DNA from: Hydrogenophaga sp. | GTDB lineage: Bacteria; Pseudomonadota; Gammaproteobacteria; Burkholderiales; Burkholderiaceae_C | Direction: 5' to 3' | DNA length: 59,192 nt | Assembly: GCA_030682835.1 (NCBI GenBank) | Contig: JAUXNG010000096.1 | Coordinates: 1-59,192 of the forward strand | In this document: piece after piece, positions 38,340 to 48,020 of the stretch | Position numbering within the stretch: position 1 is the first letter of the stretch | How the letters are laid out: the number at the start of each line of letters is the position of its first letter | Made by a program: the position numbers and the translations under genes | Notes under the pieces: model-generated | Database searches by the model: none | What the model was told of the DNA's origin: nothing | What the model saw: only the letters and a program-made list of their open reading frames with translations

Positions 38340-39245
38340 ATGGAATTCCGCCACCTGCGCTGTTTTACTGTGCTCGCCGAAGAGCTGCATTTCGGCCGCG
38401 CAGCCCAGCGTCTGGCCATGACGCAGCCGCCGCTGTCCATGAACATCCAGCAGCTGGAGGCCGATGTAGGTGCGCGCCTGTTTGAGCGCAACAGCCGGGG
38501 TGTGGCGCTCACCGCGGCCGGGCTTGCATTCCTGCCGCGCGCGCTGGCCTTGCTGGAGCAGGCCGCGCAGGCAGCGCGTGAGGCGCGCGACGTGGGGCAG
38601 GGCCTGGCCGGCCAGTTGCAGATCGGCTTTGCCGGCACCGTGCTCTACCGTGGCCTACCGCAGGTGCTGCGTGGCTTCGCCATGGCGCACCCCGGCCTGC
38701 GACTGGCCCTGCGCGAACTCTCCAGCAGCGAGCAGCTGGTGGAACTGGTACACGACCGGCTCGACCTGGGCTTTGTGCACACCACGCGGGTGCCCGCCGG
38801 CTTTTCGCAGATTCTGGTGTCGAGCCAGCCCTTCATGGCCTGTCTGCCGTCGTCGCACCCGCTGGCCGGCGCTGCCGTGCTGGAGCTGGGAGCGCTCAGG
38901 GGCGAGGCGTTTGCCATCGTCATGCGCCCGGTCTCGCCCGACTACCACGACCGCATCCTCGCGGCCTGTGCCGACGCCGGGTTCGAGCCCTCGCTGGCCT
39001 TTGAGCTGCGCCACTGGCTGAGCGTGGTCTCGGTCATTGCGCAGGGGCTGGGTGTGGGCCTGGTGCCCGCGGCGCTTCAGCAGGCCGGGCTGCCGGGCGT
39101 GGCCTTCGTGCCGCTGGCCCAGCCGCTGGCACCCTACGACACGCACTGCCTCTGGCGCACCGGGCGCGACCAGTCGGCGCTGGGGGCATTTCTGGCCGCG
39201 GTGCGCGCCGCGGCGCAGACGGTGCACCATCGTCCCAACGACTGA
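38340..39245 (+). CDS. LysR-family transcriptional regulator (probable gcdH activator)
   Basis: A 301-residue LysR protein. The N-terminal winged helix-turn-helix reads MEFRHLRCFTVLAEELHFGR and LAMTQPPLSMNIQQLEADVG; the rest is a periplasmic-binding-like effector domain with LSSSEQLVELVHDRLDLGF. Divergent from gcdH across a 97-base gap with a palindrome, the classical LysR layout, so it probably senses a glutarate-pathway metabolite. The effector is inferred only from context. msrA follows 20 bases downstream on the same strand. Confidence 0.92.
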   Translation: MEFRHLRCFTVLAEELHFGRAAQRLAMTQPPLSMNIQQLEADVGARLFERNSRGVALTAAGLAFLPRALALLEQAAQAAREARDVGQGLAGQLQIGFAGTVLYRGLPQVLRGFAMAHPGLRLALRELSSSEQLVELVHDRLDLGFVHTTRVPAGFSQILVSSQPFMACLPSSHPLAGAAVLELGALRGEAFAIVMRPVSPDYHDRILAACADAGFEPSLAFELRHWLSVVSVIAQGLGVGLVPAALQQAGLPGVAFVPLAQPLAPYDTHCLWRTGRDQSALGAFLAAVRAAAQTVHHRPND

Positions 39246-39265
39246 AACCGAAACGGAGAGCAAAC

Positions 39266-39820
39266 ATGAGCGACAACAACCTGGGCCACACACAGAACAT
39301 CGTGCTGGGCGGTGGCTGCTTCTGGTGCACCGAGAGCGTGTACAAGGAAGTGCGCGGCGTGCTGGACGTCGAATCCGGCTACAGCAACGGGCAGGCCGAG
39401 CAGCCCAGCTACGAGGCGGTGTGCACCGGGCGCACCGGCTGCAACGAGGTGGTGAAACTGGTCTACGACCCGGCGCAGGTGAGCCTGCGTGAGCTGCTGG
39501 AAATCTTCTTCGTGATCCACGACCCCACCACGCCCAACCGCCAGGGCAACGACGTGGGCACGCAATACCGCAGCGGCATCTACTTCAGCACCGACGCACA
39601 GCGCGCCACCGCGCAGGCGCTGATGGACGAGCTTGCGGCCGAGAACGCCTTCGACGCTCCCATCGTCACCGAGCTGCTGCCGCTGGCGCACTACTGGCCG
39701 GCCGAGGCCTATCACCAGGATTTCTTCGAGCGCAACCCGCACCAGGGTTACTGCATGGCGGTGGCGGCGCCCAAGGTGGCGAAGTTCCGCAAGACCTTTG
39801 CGCGCCTGGCGCGCAGCTGA
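39266..39820 (+). CDS. msrA: Peptide-methionine (S)-S-oxide reductase
   Basis: A 184-residue oxidative-damage repair enzyme. The catalytic motif is GGGCFWCTES with Cys18 and a second Cys21. It also shows VESGYSNGQ, EQPSYEAVCTGRTG and DVGTQYRSGIYF. The length is normal for a cytoplasmic MsrA. The gap from the LysR gene is 20 bases, so it may be co-transcribed with that regulator. Confidence 0.95.
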   Translation: MSDNNLGHTQNIVLGGGCFWCTESVYKEVRGVLDVESGYSNGQAEQPSYEAVCTGRTGCNEVVKLVYDPAQVSLRELLEIFFVIHDPTTPNRQGNDVGTQYRSGIYFSTDAQRATAQALMDELAAENAFDAPIVTELLPLAHYWPAEAYHQDFFERNPHQGYCMAVAAPKVAKFRKTFARLARS

Positions 39821-39848
39821 TCGATTCCGGGCCTCTGCCCTGGTGGCT

Positions 39849-40220
39849 TCAGGCCGCCGGCAGACACGCCGGCAGACGGGCCATGATGCCTTCGCGCAGT
39901 CGAGCGGGCCGCTCGGCGCGCAGCAGGGTGCCGTCGGGGCTGTGCTGGTGCATCTGGGCGCAGTCCAGCACCTGCTGGGCCGTTTCGGCGTCGGCCGGCA
40001 GGTCGCCAAAGAAGTAAACGCTCTTGCCCGGTGCCTGAAGCGCCACCGTGCAGGAGCGCGAGCAGCCGTTCATGCACTCCACCGGGCGCACCGCAAATGG
40101 CAGGTCGTCGCGCAGGGCGGCTTCCTGCACGGCTTCAAACAGGGCGAGCCCGGCGCGGGGCTCGTCGCGTGGTGCGCCGGCGGGGCGGCACAGCACGCAG
40201 ACCAGAATTTCGGTGTTCAT
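39849..40220 (-). CDS. DUF1636 family protein, (2Fe-2S) ferredoxin-like
   Basis: A 123-residue soluble protein. Cysteines are grouped as CVLC (8 and 11) and CMNGCSRSC (49, 53, 57), the pattern of the DUF1636/metal-binding thioredoxin-like ferredoxin family. DUF1636 proteins often occur beside cobalamin or metal-uptake genes and their role is unknown. It lies on the same strand as znuCBA, about 99 bases past the end of znuA; the gap has a GGCCC-GTCA-GGGCC hairpin at 40263-40276. A role in metal limitation is inferred from place only. Confidence 0.8.
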   Translation of the reverse strand: MNTEILVCVLCRPAGAPRDEPRAGLALFEAVQEAALRDDLPFAVRPVECMNGCSRSCTVALQAPGKSVYFFGDLPADAETAQQVLDCAQMHQHSPDGTLLRAERPARLREGIMARLPACLPAA

Positions 40221-40318
40221 CGTTCAGCAGGCGGCGCACAGCGCCGGTTCGTCTAGGTCCGTGGCCCGTCAGGGCCATGCCGGGGTCGGCAGGGCGTGAC
40301 CATAGCATCTGCAAGGCT

Positions 40319-42259
<1,941 letters not shown>

Positions 42260-42263
<4 letters not shown>

Positions 42264-43096
42264 GCGCTAACCGCCGACTGGGTCAGCGGCTGGTGCTCAT
42301 GGGGGTGGGGGTGCACGCCCGCGGGCGCCTGGTGGCTGGACACGCCCGCACAGTGCGGTGCACGCTCATCGAACGCTTCGTGCAGCCGGTGGGCCTGGGC
42401 CCAGTGCTCGGCCGTGAGCACAGACGCGGTGGGGCCGTATGCGATGCATGTCCGCGCCAGCAGCAGCGTGAGGGGGAAGTGCGCCCGCACCTGCGCCAGG
42501 TCGTGCAGCGCGACGATGACCGTGCGGCCCTGTGCCTGCCAGCGGTGCAGCAGGGTCAGCAAGTCCTCGGTGGTGCGCTGGTCCACGGCGGCAAAGGGTT
42601 CGTCCAGCAGCACCACCGGCGCATCCTGCAGGATGAGCCGGGCAAACAGGGCGCGCTGCAACTGCCCGCCCGACAGGCTGTCCAGCCCCCGGCGCTCGAA
42701 GCCGCCGAGCCCCACCTGGGCCAGGGCTTCGTCGCACAGCGCGTGGTGGGCGCGGGTGAATCGCCCGAGCGCACCCACCCGGTGCCAGAGCCCCAGCGCC
42801 ACCATGTCGCGCACGGTGATGGGAAAGCTGCGGTCCAGGTCGCTGTGCTGGGGGAGCCAGGCGATCCGGTTCGGCTCCAGGCCTTCCAGGCGCCCGCCCA
42901 GGGGGCGCAACTGGCCCGCCAGTGCCTTGATGAGGGTCGACTTGCCGGCGCCGTTGGGCCCCACCAGCGCCAGCAATGAAGCGGGAGCGATCGACACGCA
43001 GAGGTGGTGCACAGCGGGGTGCTGGTCGTAGCCCAGGGTGAGGTCGTCCAGCTCAATGGGGCTGGGCAGCTTGCGTTTGGGGCGGTCGTGAAGCAT
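42260..43096 (-). CDS. znuC: Zinc ABC transporter ATP-binding protein
   Basis: A 278-residue ABC ATPase. It has Walker A VGPNGAGKSTLIKAL, Q-loop WLPQHSDLDRSF, signature LSGGQLQRALFARL, Walker B VVLLDEPFAAVD and a His-rich tail (HQAPAGVHPHPHEHQPL), which suggests zinc binding. The start ATG 43096 is chosen over an in-frame one at 43126, which would lie inside the operator palindrome. Divergent from zur. Confidence 0.93.
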
Positions 43097-43116
43097 GGGC
43101 TTTGGCGCTAAGATAT

Positions 43117-43131
43117 TGCAACTCAATTGCA
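43117..43131. promoter_or_regulatory. Zur-box-like operator, site 1
   Basis: TGCAACTCAATTGCA: half-sites TGCAA and TTGCA in inverted order about a 5-base centre. It is 20 bases upstream of znuC and sits in the znuC/zur divergent gap, where Zur would repress both directions when zinc is plentiful. Confidence 0.7.
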
Positions 43132-43148
43132 GTTGGGCGAATCATATC

Positions 43149-43161
43149 GCAACCCAGTTGC
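43149..43161. promoter_or_regulatory. Zur-box-like operator, site 2
   Basis: GCAACCCAGTTGC, a perfect inverted repeat GCAAC/GTTGC about a 3-base centre, 18 bases upstream of the zur start. Its half-sites resemble those of site 1. Confidence 0.65.
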
Positions 43162-43179
43162 ATTAATGCGGGCCTTGCC

Positions 43180-43710
43180 ATGTCTGATCGTTCTCCTTCG
43201 TCCGCCGTCGATGCCGTGCCCCCGGGCATCCAGGCCCGCCTGGAGCGCGCGGGACTGCGCCGCACGCTGGCCACCCGGGCGGTGCTGGGCCTGTTTCTCG
43301 CCCAGCCGCAAGGCGCCATCACCCATGCACAGGCACAGCAGTCGCTGCGCGCGCGCGGCCTGGACATCAACCGCGTCACCCTCTACCGCCTGCTGGACCG
43401 GCTCGCCGCCTGCGGCGTGCTGCAGCGCCACGCCGATGACGCGGCCCGTACCTGGCACTTCAGCCTGGCGGACACCGCCATTGAGCCCGCCGCCGCCACG
43501 GACGCCACCCGCTTCGAGTGCGATGCGTGCCACCGGCGCTTCGCGCTGGAGCAGGCCAGCGAGCCCACGCGCGCCGTGGCCGACGAGCTGTTCCGCACGC
43601 TGGCGCAACTGGGCCACCACGGTGAGCGCATGGAGCTGTCGGTTCATGGCACCTGCGCCGACTGCACCGATCCCGCCACCGGCCCCGCGGCGCCGGACGC
43701 TGCCCCGTGA
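43180..43710 (+). CDS. zur: Zinc uptake regulator, Fur family
   Basis: A 176-residue Fur-family repressor. It has the winged-helix segment ITHAQAQQSLRARGLDINRVT and YRLLDRLAACGVLQ, and Fur-type metal sites FECDACHRRF and HGTCADC near the end (CxxC pairs for structural zinc). Neighbouring znu genes identify it as Zur rather than Fur. ATG 43180 is chosen; an upstream in-frame start at 43102 would read through both operators. Its stop overlaps the next start (GTGA). Confidence 0.93.
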   Translation: MSDRSPSSAVDAVPPGIQARLERAGLRRTLATRAVLGLFLAQPQGAITHAQAQQSLRARGLDINRVTLYRLLDRLAACGVLQRHADDAARTWHFSLADTAIEPAAATDATRFECDACHRRFALEQASEPTRAVADELFRTLAQLGHHGERMELSVHGTCADCTDPATGPAAPDAAP

Positions 43711-44372
43711 TCTGCGCGGGTGGCCTGCGCTATGCGCACCCGGGCGGGCCCAGCCTGACGTTTCCCGACGTCAGGGTCGAACAGGGCGGCACCTTGCTGC
43801 TGCGCGGCGCATCGGGCAGCGGCAAGTCCACCTGGCTGGCGCTGGCGGCCGGCCTGCTGACGCCGGCAGCGGGTGAACTCGTGGTGGCCGGCCAAGACCT
43901 GCATCACCTGGCTCCCGCGGCCCGCGATGCGTGGCGCGCGCGCTGCATCGGCTTTTTGCCGCAGCGCCTGCACCTCAGCGATGCGCTGTCGGTGGCCGAC
44001 AACCTGGCGCTGGCCTATTTCGCCGCCGGGCAGGCGGTGGACCGGGACGCGATCCGGCACACGCTGGGCGCGCTGGGTCTGGGGGATCTGGCGTCGCGCC
44101 GCCCGTCCCAACTGTCGGGCGGGCAGGCGCAGCGCGTGGCCCTGGCGCGCGCCGTGCTGCGCCGCCCGCAGGTGGTGCTGGCCGACGAACCCACCGCCAG
44201 CCTGGACGACGGCGCCGCCGCGCAGGCCCTGGCGCTGCTGCAGGACAGCAGCCGCGACTGCGGCGCCACGCTGGTGATTGCCACGCACGACGCGCGTGTG
44301 ATGCAGGCGCTACCACAGGCCCAGGTGCTCGCGCTGCCCGTGCCGCACGAGCCGGCGGGGGCGCCGGCATGA
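43707..44372 (+). CDS. ABC transporter ATP-binding protein, LolD/MacB type, in Zur operon
   Basis: A 221-residue ABC ATPase. It has Walker A LRGASGSGKSTWLAL, signature LSGGQAQRVALARA, Walker B VVLADEPTASLDDG and a switch histidine (IATHDARV). The LolD/MacB class works with FtsX-like permeases. It starts with GTG overlapping zur by 4 nt and ends overlapping the permease gene by 4 nt, so the three are translationally linked. Zinc or metal trafficking is inferred from the Zur operon, as in the Pseudomonas PA4063-PA4066-like group; it is not shown by the protein itself. Confidence 0.88.
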   Translation: MICAGGLRYAHPGGPSLTFPDVRVEQGGTLLLRGASGSGKSTWLALAAGLLTPAAGELVVAGQDLHHLAPAARDAWRARCIGFLPQRLHLSDALSVADNLALAYFAAGQAVDRDAIRHTLGALGLGDLASRRPSQLSGGQAQRVALARAVLRRPQVVLADEPTASLDDGAAAQALALLQDSSRDCGATLVIATHDARVMQALPQAQVLALPVPHEPAGAPA

Positions 44373-45586
44373 ACCTGCTCAGCCTCTCCTGGCGCTACCT
44401 GTGGTCGCGTCCGCTGGCCACAGGGCTCAACCTGCTGCTGCTCACGCTGGGGCTGGCCACCGTGGCCTTTGTGCTGATCGTGCAGGACCAGATCGACCGC
44501 GCGTTCGAGCGCGACCTGGCCGGTATCGACGTGGTGGTGGGCGCCAAGGGCAGCCCGATGCAGCTGATCCTGGCCGGCGTGTTCCACCTGGACGTGCCGC
44601 CGGGCAACATCGCCCTGGCCGATGTGCAGCAGCTGGCGCAGCACCCGCAGGTCGCACAGCTGATTCCGCTGAGCCTGGGCGACAACCTGGCAGGGTTCCG
44701 CATCGTGGGCACGACGGCGGACTATCCGGCGCATTACGGAGCCACCCTGGCGCAGGGCGCGCACTGGCAGGCGCCGATGGAGGCCGTGCTGGGCGCCCAG
44801 GTCGCGGCGCAGACCGGTCTGCGGCCGGGGCAGGCCTTTGTGGGCGTGCATGGCCTGAGCGGCGGGCGCGGGGGCGCCGAGCACGGCGACACCCCGTACA
44901 CCGTCACCGGGCTGCTGGCGCCTTGCGGCTGCGTGCTGGACCGACTGGTGCTGACCGCCACCGAGTCCGTGTGGCAGGTGCACGACGACAGGCACGCCAC
45001 CGATGACATGGACGAGGCCGACCGCGCCGCGATCGAGGCCGACCGCGAGGTCACGCTGGTCCTCATCCGCTACCGCACGCCGCTGGCGGCGGTGAGCTTT
45101 CCGCGCTTCATCAACGACAGCACCCCGATGCAGGCGGCGGCGCCGGCGCTGGAGATCACCCGACTGATGGGGCTGGTGGGCGTGGGCACGCGGGTGTTCC
45201 AGGGCATCGGTGTGGTGTTGCTGGGTGTGGCCGCGCTCTCGGTCTTCATTGCACTGTGGAGCGCGGTGCGCGAGCGCCGGGCCGACCTCGCCATGCTGCG
45301 CATGCTGGGCGCACCCCCCTGGAAGGTGGGGGGGCTGCTGCTGTGCGAGGCACTTTGGCTGGCCACGCTGGCCTGTGCGCTGGGACTGCTGCTGGCCCAC
45401 GGCATGGTGGCGGTGGTGGGCGATATGCTGATGGCAGGGCAGTCGCTCGCCCTCGCGGGCTGGCAATGGGTGCACACCGAAGTGTGGGTGCCGGTGCTGG
45501 CCCTTGGCGTGGCGCTGCTGGCCGCCGGCTTGCCCGCATGGGGTGCTTACCGGCTGGATGTTTTGCAACTGTTGAATACGAGGTGA
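44369..45586 (+). CDS. ABC transporter permease, FtsX/LolE-like
   Basis: A 405-residue inner-membrane permease. One N-terminal helix (about 14-38, GLNLLLLTLGLATVAFVLIV) is followed by a large periplasmic domain (MacB-PCD type) and three C-terminal helices (GVVLLGVAALSVFIALW and others), the FtsX topology. The ATG at 44369 overlaps the ATPase stop. It would couple a periplasmic or membrane process to ATP hydrolysis in the cytoplasm rather than import solute through a channel. Confidence 0.9.
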   Translation: MNLLSLSWRYLWSRPLATGLNLLLLTLGLATVAFVLIVQDQIDRAFERDLAGIDVVVGAKGSPMQLILAGVFHLDVPPGNIALADVQQLAQHPQVAQLIPLSLGDNLAGFRIVGTTADYPAHYGATLAQGAHWQAPMEAVLGAQVAAQTGLRPGQAFVGVHGLSGGRGGAEHGDTPYTVTGLLAPCGCVLDRLVLTATESVWQVHDDRHATDDMDEADRAAIEADREVTLVLIRYRTPLAAVSFPRFINDSTPMQAAAPALEITRLMGLVGVGTRVFQGIGVVLLGVAALSVFIALWSAVRERRADLAMLRMLGAPPWKVGGLLLCEALWLATLACALGLLLAHGMVAVVGDMLMAGQSLALAGWQWVHTEVWVPVLALGVALLAAGLPAWGAYRLDVLQLLNTR

Positions 45587-45591
45587 ACCCG

Positions 45592-45834
45592 ATGAAGAAA
45601 TCCCTGACCCTGCTGGCGGCGGCCGCCCTGCTGAGCACCGCGGCACTGGCCCAGCACTCCGACAAGGAGCGCCAGGAAGATGCGGGGCGCCACCGCGCCA
45701 TGGCAGCCGCGCACGAGAACGCGGCGAAGTGCCTGGAGTCGGCCAAGAGCGAAGCGGTGTGCCTGAAGGAACTCCAGGCCGCCTGCAAGGGTCTGGCGAT
45801 TGGCAAATACTGCGGCATGAAACACGCGCATTGA
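45592..45834 (+). CDS. Small secreted four-cysteine protein
   Basis: An 80-residue protein, unrecognised. A clear signal peptide (MKKSLTLLAAAALLSTAALA, cleavage before QHSDKE) leaves a mature chain of about 60 residues. The mature part has four cysteines spaced C-x9-C-x7-C-x8-C, several histidines and the end CGMKHAH. Metal binding or disulfide pairing are both possible. Placement 5 bases after the permease, in a Zur-controlled operon, makes zinc binding a fair guess but unproven. Confidence 0.75.
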   Translation: MKKSLTLLAAAALLSTAALAQHSDKERQEDAGRHRAMAAAHENAAKCLESAKSEAVCLKELQAACKGLAIGKYCGMKHAH

Positions 45835-45847
45835 ACCCTTTTCCTGC

Positions 45848-46402
45848 ATGAAAACCCCCCGGATTCAACCTGCCGCGCTGGTCGCCACGCTGGCTGTGAC
45901 GCTGGCGACCGCTGCCGGCGCACAGACGCTGTCGTCGCCGCTCGGGTCGCCGTCCGCATCGTCGGCCCCACCGGCCGCGCTGCCGCACGGGCAGGGTGCG
46001 GGGGTGCACAGCCCGCTGAGTCCGTTTGCGCCGCTGCCGAGGCGCACCGACGTGGTGGCCTGGTCGGTGCTCACCGATGTGAAGACCCGCATCGAGAACC
46101 GGCGCATCGTGCCGGTGTATCCGCGCCCTGTGAGCGAGCTGAACCAGAAGACGCTGCGCCTGCAGGGTTTCATGATGCCGCTGGAAGCGGGCGAGCAGCA
46201 GCGTCACTTCCTGCTGGCCTCGGTGCCGCTGACCTGCTCGTTCTGCACTCCGGGTGGCCCTGAAAGCATGGTGGAAGTGCGCACCCGTACACCGGTGACC
46301 TACTCGCAGGGCGCCGTGGTGGTGGAAGGGCGCTTTCACGTCCTGCAGGCCGATCCGTACGGGCTTTACTACCGCATCACCGAGGCCGTGGCGGTGAAGT
46401 GA
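45848..46402 (+). CDS. DUF3299 family secreted protein
   Basis: A 184-residue protein with a signal peptide and a Ser/Ala/Pro-rich linker. The C-terminal domain carries KTLRLQGFMMPLEAGEQQRH and the motif LASVPLTCSFCTPGGPE, the conserved CxxC of DUF3299. DUF3299 proteins occur at the end of Zur-linked LolD/FtsX operons in other Proteobacteria. The role is unknown; the two Cys suggest metal or thiol chemistry. It is 13 bases after the small cysteine protein gene. Confidence 0.85.
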   Translation: MKTPRIQPAALVATLAVTLATAAGAQTLSSPLGSPSASSAPPAALPHGQGAGVHSPLSPFAPLPRRTDVVAWSVLTDVKTRIENRRIVPVYPRPVSELNQKTLRLQGFMMPLEAGEQQRHFLLASVPLTCSFCTPGGPESMVEVRTRTPVTYSQGAVVVEGRFHVLQADPYGLYYRITEAVAVK

Positions 46403-46458
46403 GTCCGGGGCGCGACCCCGCGCCAGCGCGGTGCGAATCGAGCGAATACCATCGCCCG

Positions 46459-47421
46459 GTGACTCTCGCCAACCATCCCGTCTTCGTCTCCCTCACACCG
46501 GTCCTCATTCTCGTCGCGCTGGGCTTCCTCGCGGGGCGGCTGCAATGGATCCGTGATGCCGCCATCAAGGACCTGTCGAACCTTGTCTTCTTGCTGCTGA
46601 TCCCGGCGCTGCTGTTCCGCACCATGAGTGCGGTGCGCGTGGAGACACTGGATTTGCGGCCTCTGGCAGCGTACTTCCTGGCCGCGGGCAGCCTGCTGGC
46701 GATCTCGATTGCCTGGCGCGGCTTCAACCGGCGCAGCGCGGTCCTGGCGCTTTCGGGCGTGTTCTCCAACATGGTGATGATCGGCATCACGCTGGTGGAA
46801 CTGGCCTACGGCAAACAGGGGCTCGTGACCTTGCTGACCCTGGTGTCGGTGCACGCGCTCATCCTGCTCACCGCCGCCACCGTGGTGCTGGAGCTGGCGG
46901 TGGCGCGCGAAGCCCGCAGCGGATCGCCAGACGGGCGTGCGCCGCATCTGCTGGCCACCACCTGGTCGGCCTTCAAGAGCGCGCTGATCCACCCCATTCC
47001 GCTGCCCATCATCAGTGGCCTGCTGTTCGCGCAGAGCGGACTGACGCTGCCGGTGGTGGTCGACAAGCCACTGCAATTGCTGGGCAGCGCGTTCGGACCG
47101 ATCGCGCTGGTGCTGCTGGGCGTCACGCTGGCCCGCACTCCGCTGGCAGGGCACCTGCGCCAGGCGCTGTGGACCACCCTGTCAAAAAACCTGGTGCTGC
47201 CCGTGCTCGTGGGCGCCAGTGCCTGGGCCTTCGGCATCACCGGACTGCCGCTCACCGTGATGGTGGTCGCCGCCGCGCTGCCCACGGGTGCCAACGTGTT
47301 CCTGTTCGCCCAGCGCTACCAGGTCGAGCAGGCCAGCACCACCGCCAGCATGGGCGTGTCCACTGTGGCCGCGGTGTTCACGCTGAGCCTGGTGATGTTC
47401 GTGATGTCGGTCGTGAACTAG
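46459..47421 (+). CDS. AEC-family (auxin efflux carrier-like) transporter
   Basis: A 320-residue inner-membrane transporter with about ten helices in two five-helix halves. It starts with VFVSLTPVLILVALGFLAGR and has GVFSNMVMIGITLVELAYG and ALPTGANVFLFAQRY near the end, typical of bacterial AEC transporters of organic acids and related solutes. GTG 46459 is preferred because it opens directly into the first helix. A GTG at 46399 would overlap the DUF3299 gene and add 20 residues unlike the family. Confidence 0.85.
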   Translation: MTLANHPVFVSLTPVLILVALGFLAGRLQWIRDAAIKDLSNLVFLLLIPALLFRTMSAVRVETLDLRPLAAYFLAAGSLLAISIAWRGFNRRSAVLALSGVFSNMVMIGITLVELAYGKQGLVTLLTLVSVHALILLTAATVVLELAVAREARSGSPDGRAPHLLATTWSAFKSALIHPIPLPIISGLLFAQSGLTLPVVVDKPLQLLGSAFGPIALVLLGVTLARTPLAGHLRQALWTTLSKNLVLPVLVGASAWAFGITGLPLTVMVVAAALPTGANVFLFAQRYQVEQASTTASMGVSTVAAVFTLSLVMFVMSVVN

Positions 47422-47449
47422 CCAATTCCGGAGCGACGGGATTTCACCA

Positions 47450-47530
47450 GAACACCGCGGAACTGGCTCCGCCAGGCCGCAGGTGTTGCCCCTTGAGGGG
47501 TGACGCGCGGAGCGCGGCGCGGGGTGGGCC
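47450..47530. repeat. Dispersed GC-rich intergenic repeat, copy R3
   Basis: Reads CGCGGAACTGGCTCCGCCAGG, then GCCCCTTGAGGGGTGACGCG, a GCGCGGAGCGCGG stem and GGGGTGGG. It shares the order and sequence of R1 and R2. It lies between the convergent AEC and TM2 genes. Confidence 0.7.
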
Positions 47531-47534
47531 CTAT

Positions 47535-48020
47535 CTACTGGCTGATCTTGCGGGCTTCCTCGATCTGGTACTCGAAGTAATGCTGGATGCCATAGGCCAG
47601 GCTGCCCATGAACGCGGTGGTGCCCAGCAGCAGCGCCAGCACCAGCGCGCCGATGGTGAGCCAGCTGGTCGCGCCGGCGGGGCTTTCTTCGTCCTGGCCG
47701 GGGTTGAACCATCGGTTCCATTTCTCCCGGTCGGTGAGGGCGTACACAATGCCGGCCAGGCAGCCCGCCGCGATGCTGCCGCCCAGGAAGGGCACCAGCA
47801 GCCACGCCAGTTTGTCGTCCTGGCCCAGCGTCTGCACCCGTGTCACACCCCACCAGCCCAGGCCCGCGGCCAGCGGGTGCAGCCAGCCGATCCAGTCGCC
47901 CAGGCCGCGCAGGTAGAAGCGGTGCAGGCCCATGCTGCCGGCTACCGTGGCCAGCCAGGCGGCCAGCGTCTTGTTCCGGGCACGGCGCAAGGCGCTGGGC
48001 ATCACGTTGGCGCTGCTCAT
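47535..48020 (-). CDS. TM2-domain membrane protein
   Basis: A 161-residue membrane protein. The N-terminal TM2 motif is clear: LAAWLATVAGSMGLHRFYLR followed by GLGDWIGWLHPL. It has about three or four helices, with one more at the end (TIGALVLALLLGTTAFMGSL). TM2 proteins are widespread and without a known role in bacteria. The ATG at 48020 overlaps the stop of the GNAT gene by 4 nt. An upstream reading through the GNAT gene is only a shadow. Confidence 0.87.
   Translation of the reverse strand: MSSANVMPSALRRARNKTLAAWLATVAGSMGLHRFYLRGLGDWIGWLHPLAAGLGWWGVTRVQTLGQDDKLAWLLVPFLGGSIAAGCLAGIVYALTDREKWNRWFNPGQDEESPAGATSWLTIGALVLALLLGTTAFMGSLAYGIQHYFEYQIEEARKISQ

Noticed and set aside
43102..43180. 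Longer Zur with start at 43102
   Set aside because: The extension would be coded by the divergent operator region, and the Fur-like protein begins naturally at MSDRSPS (43180).
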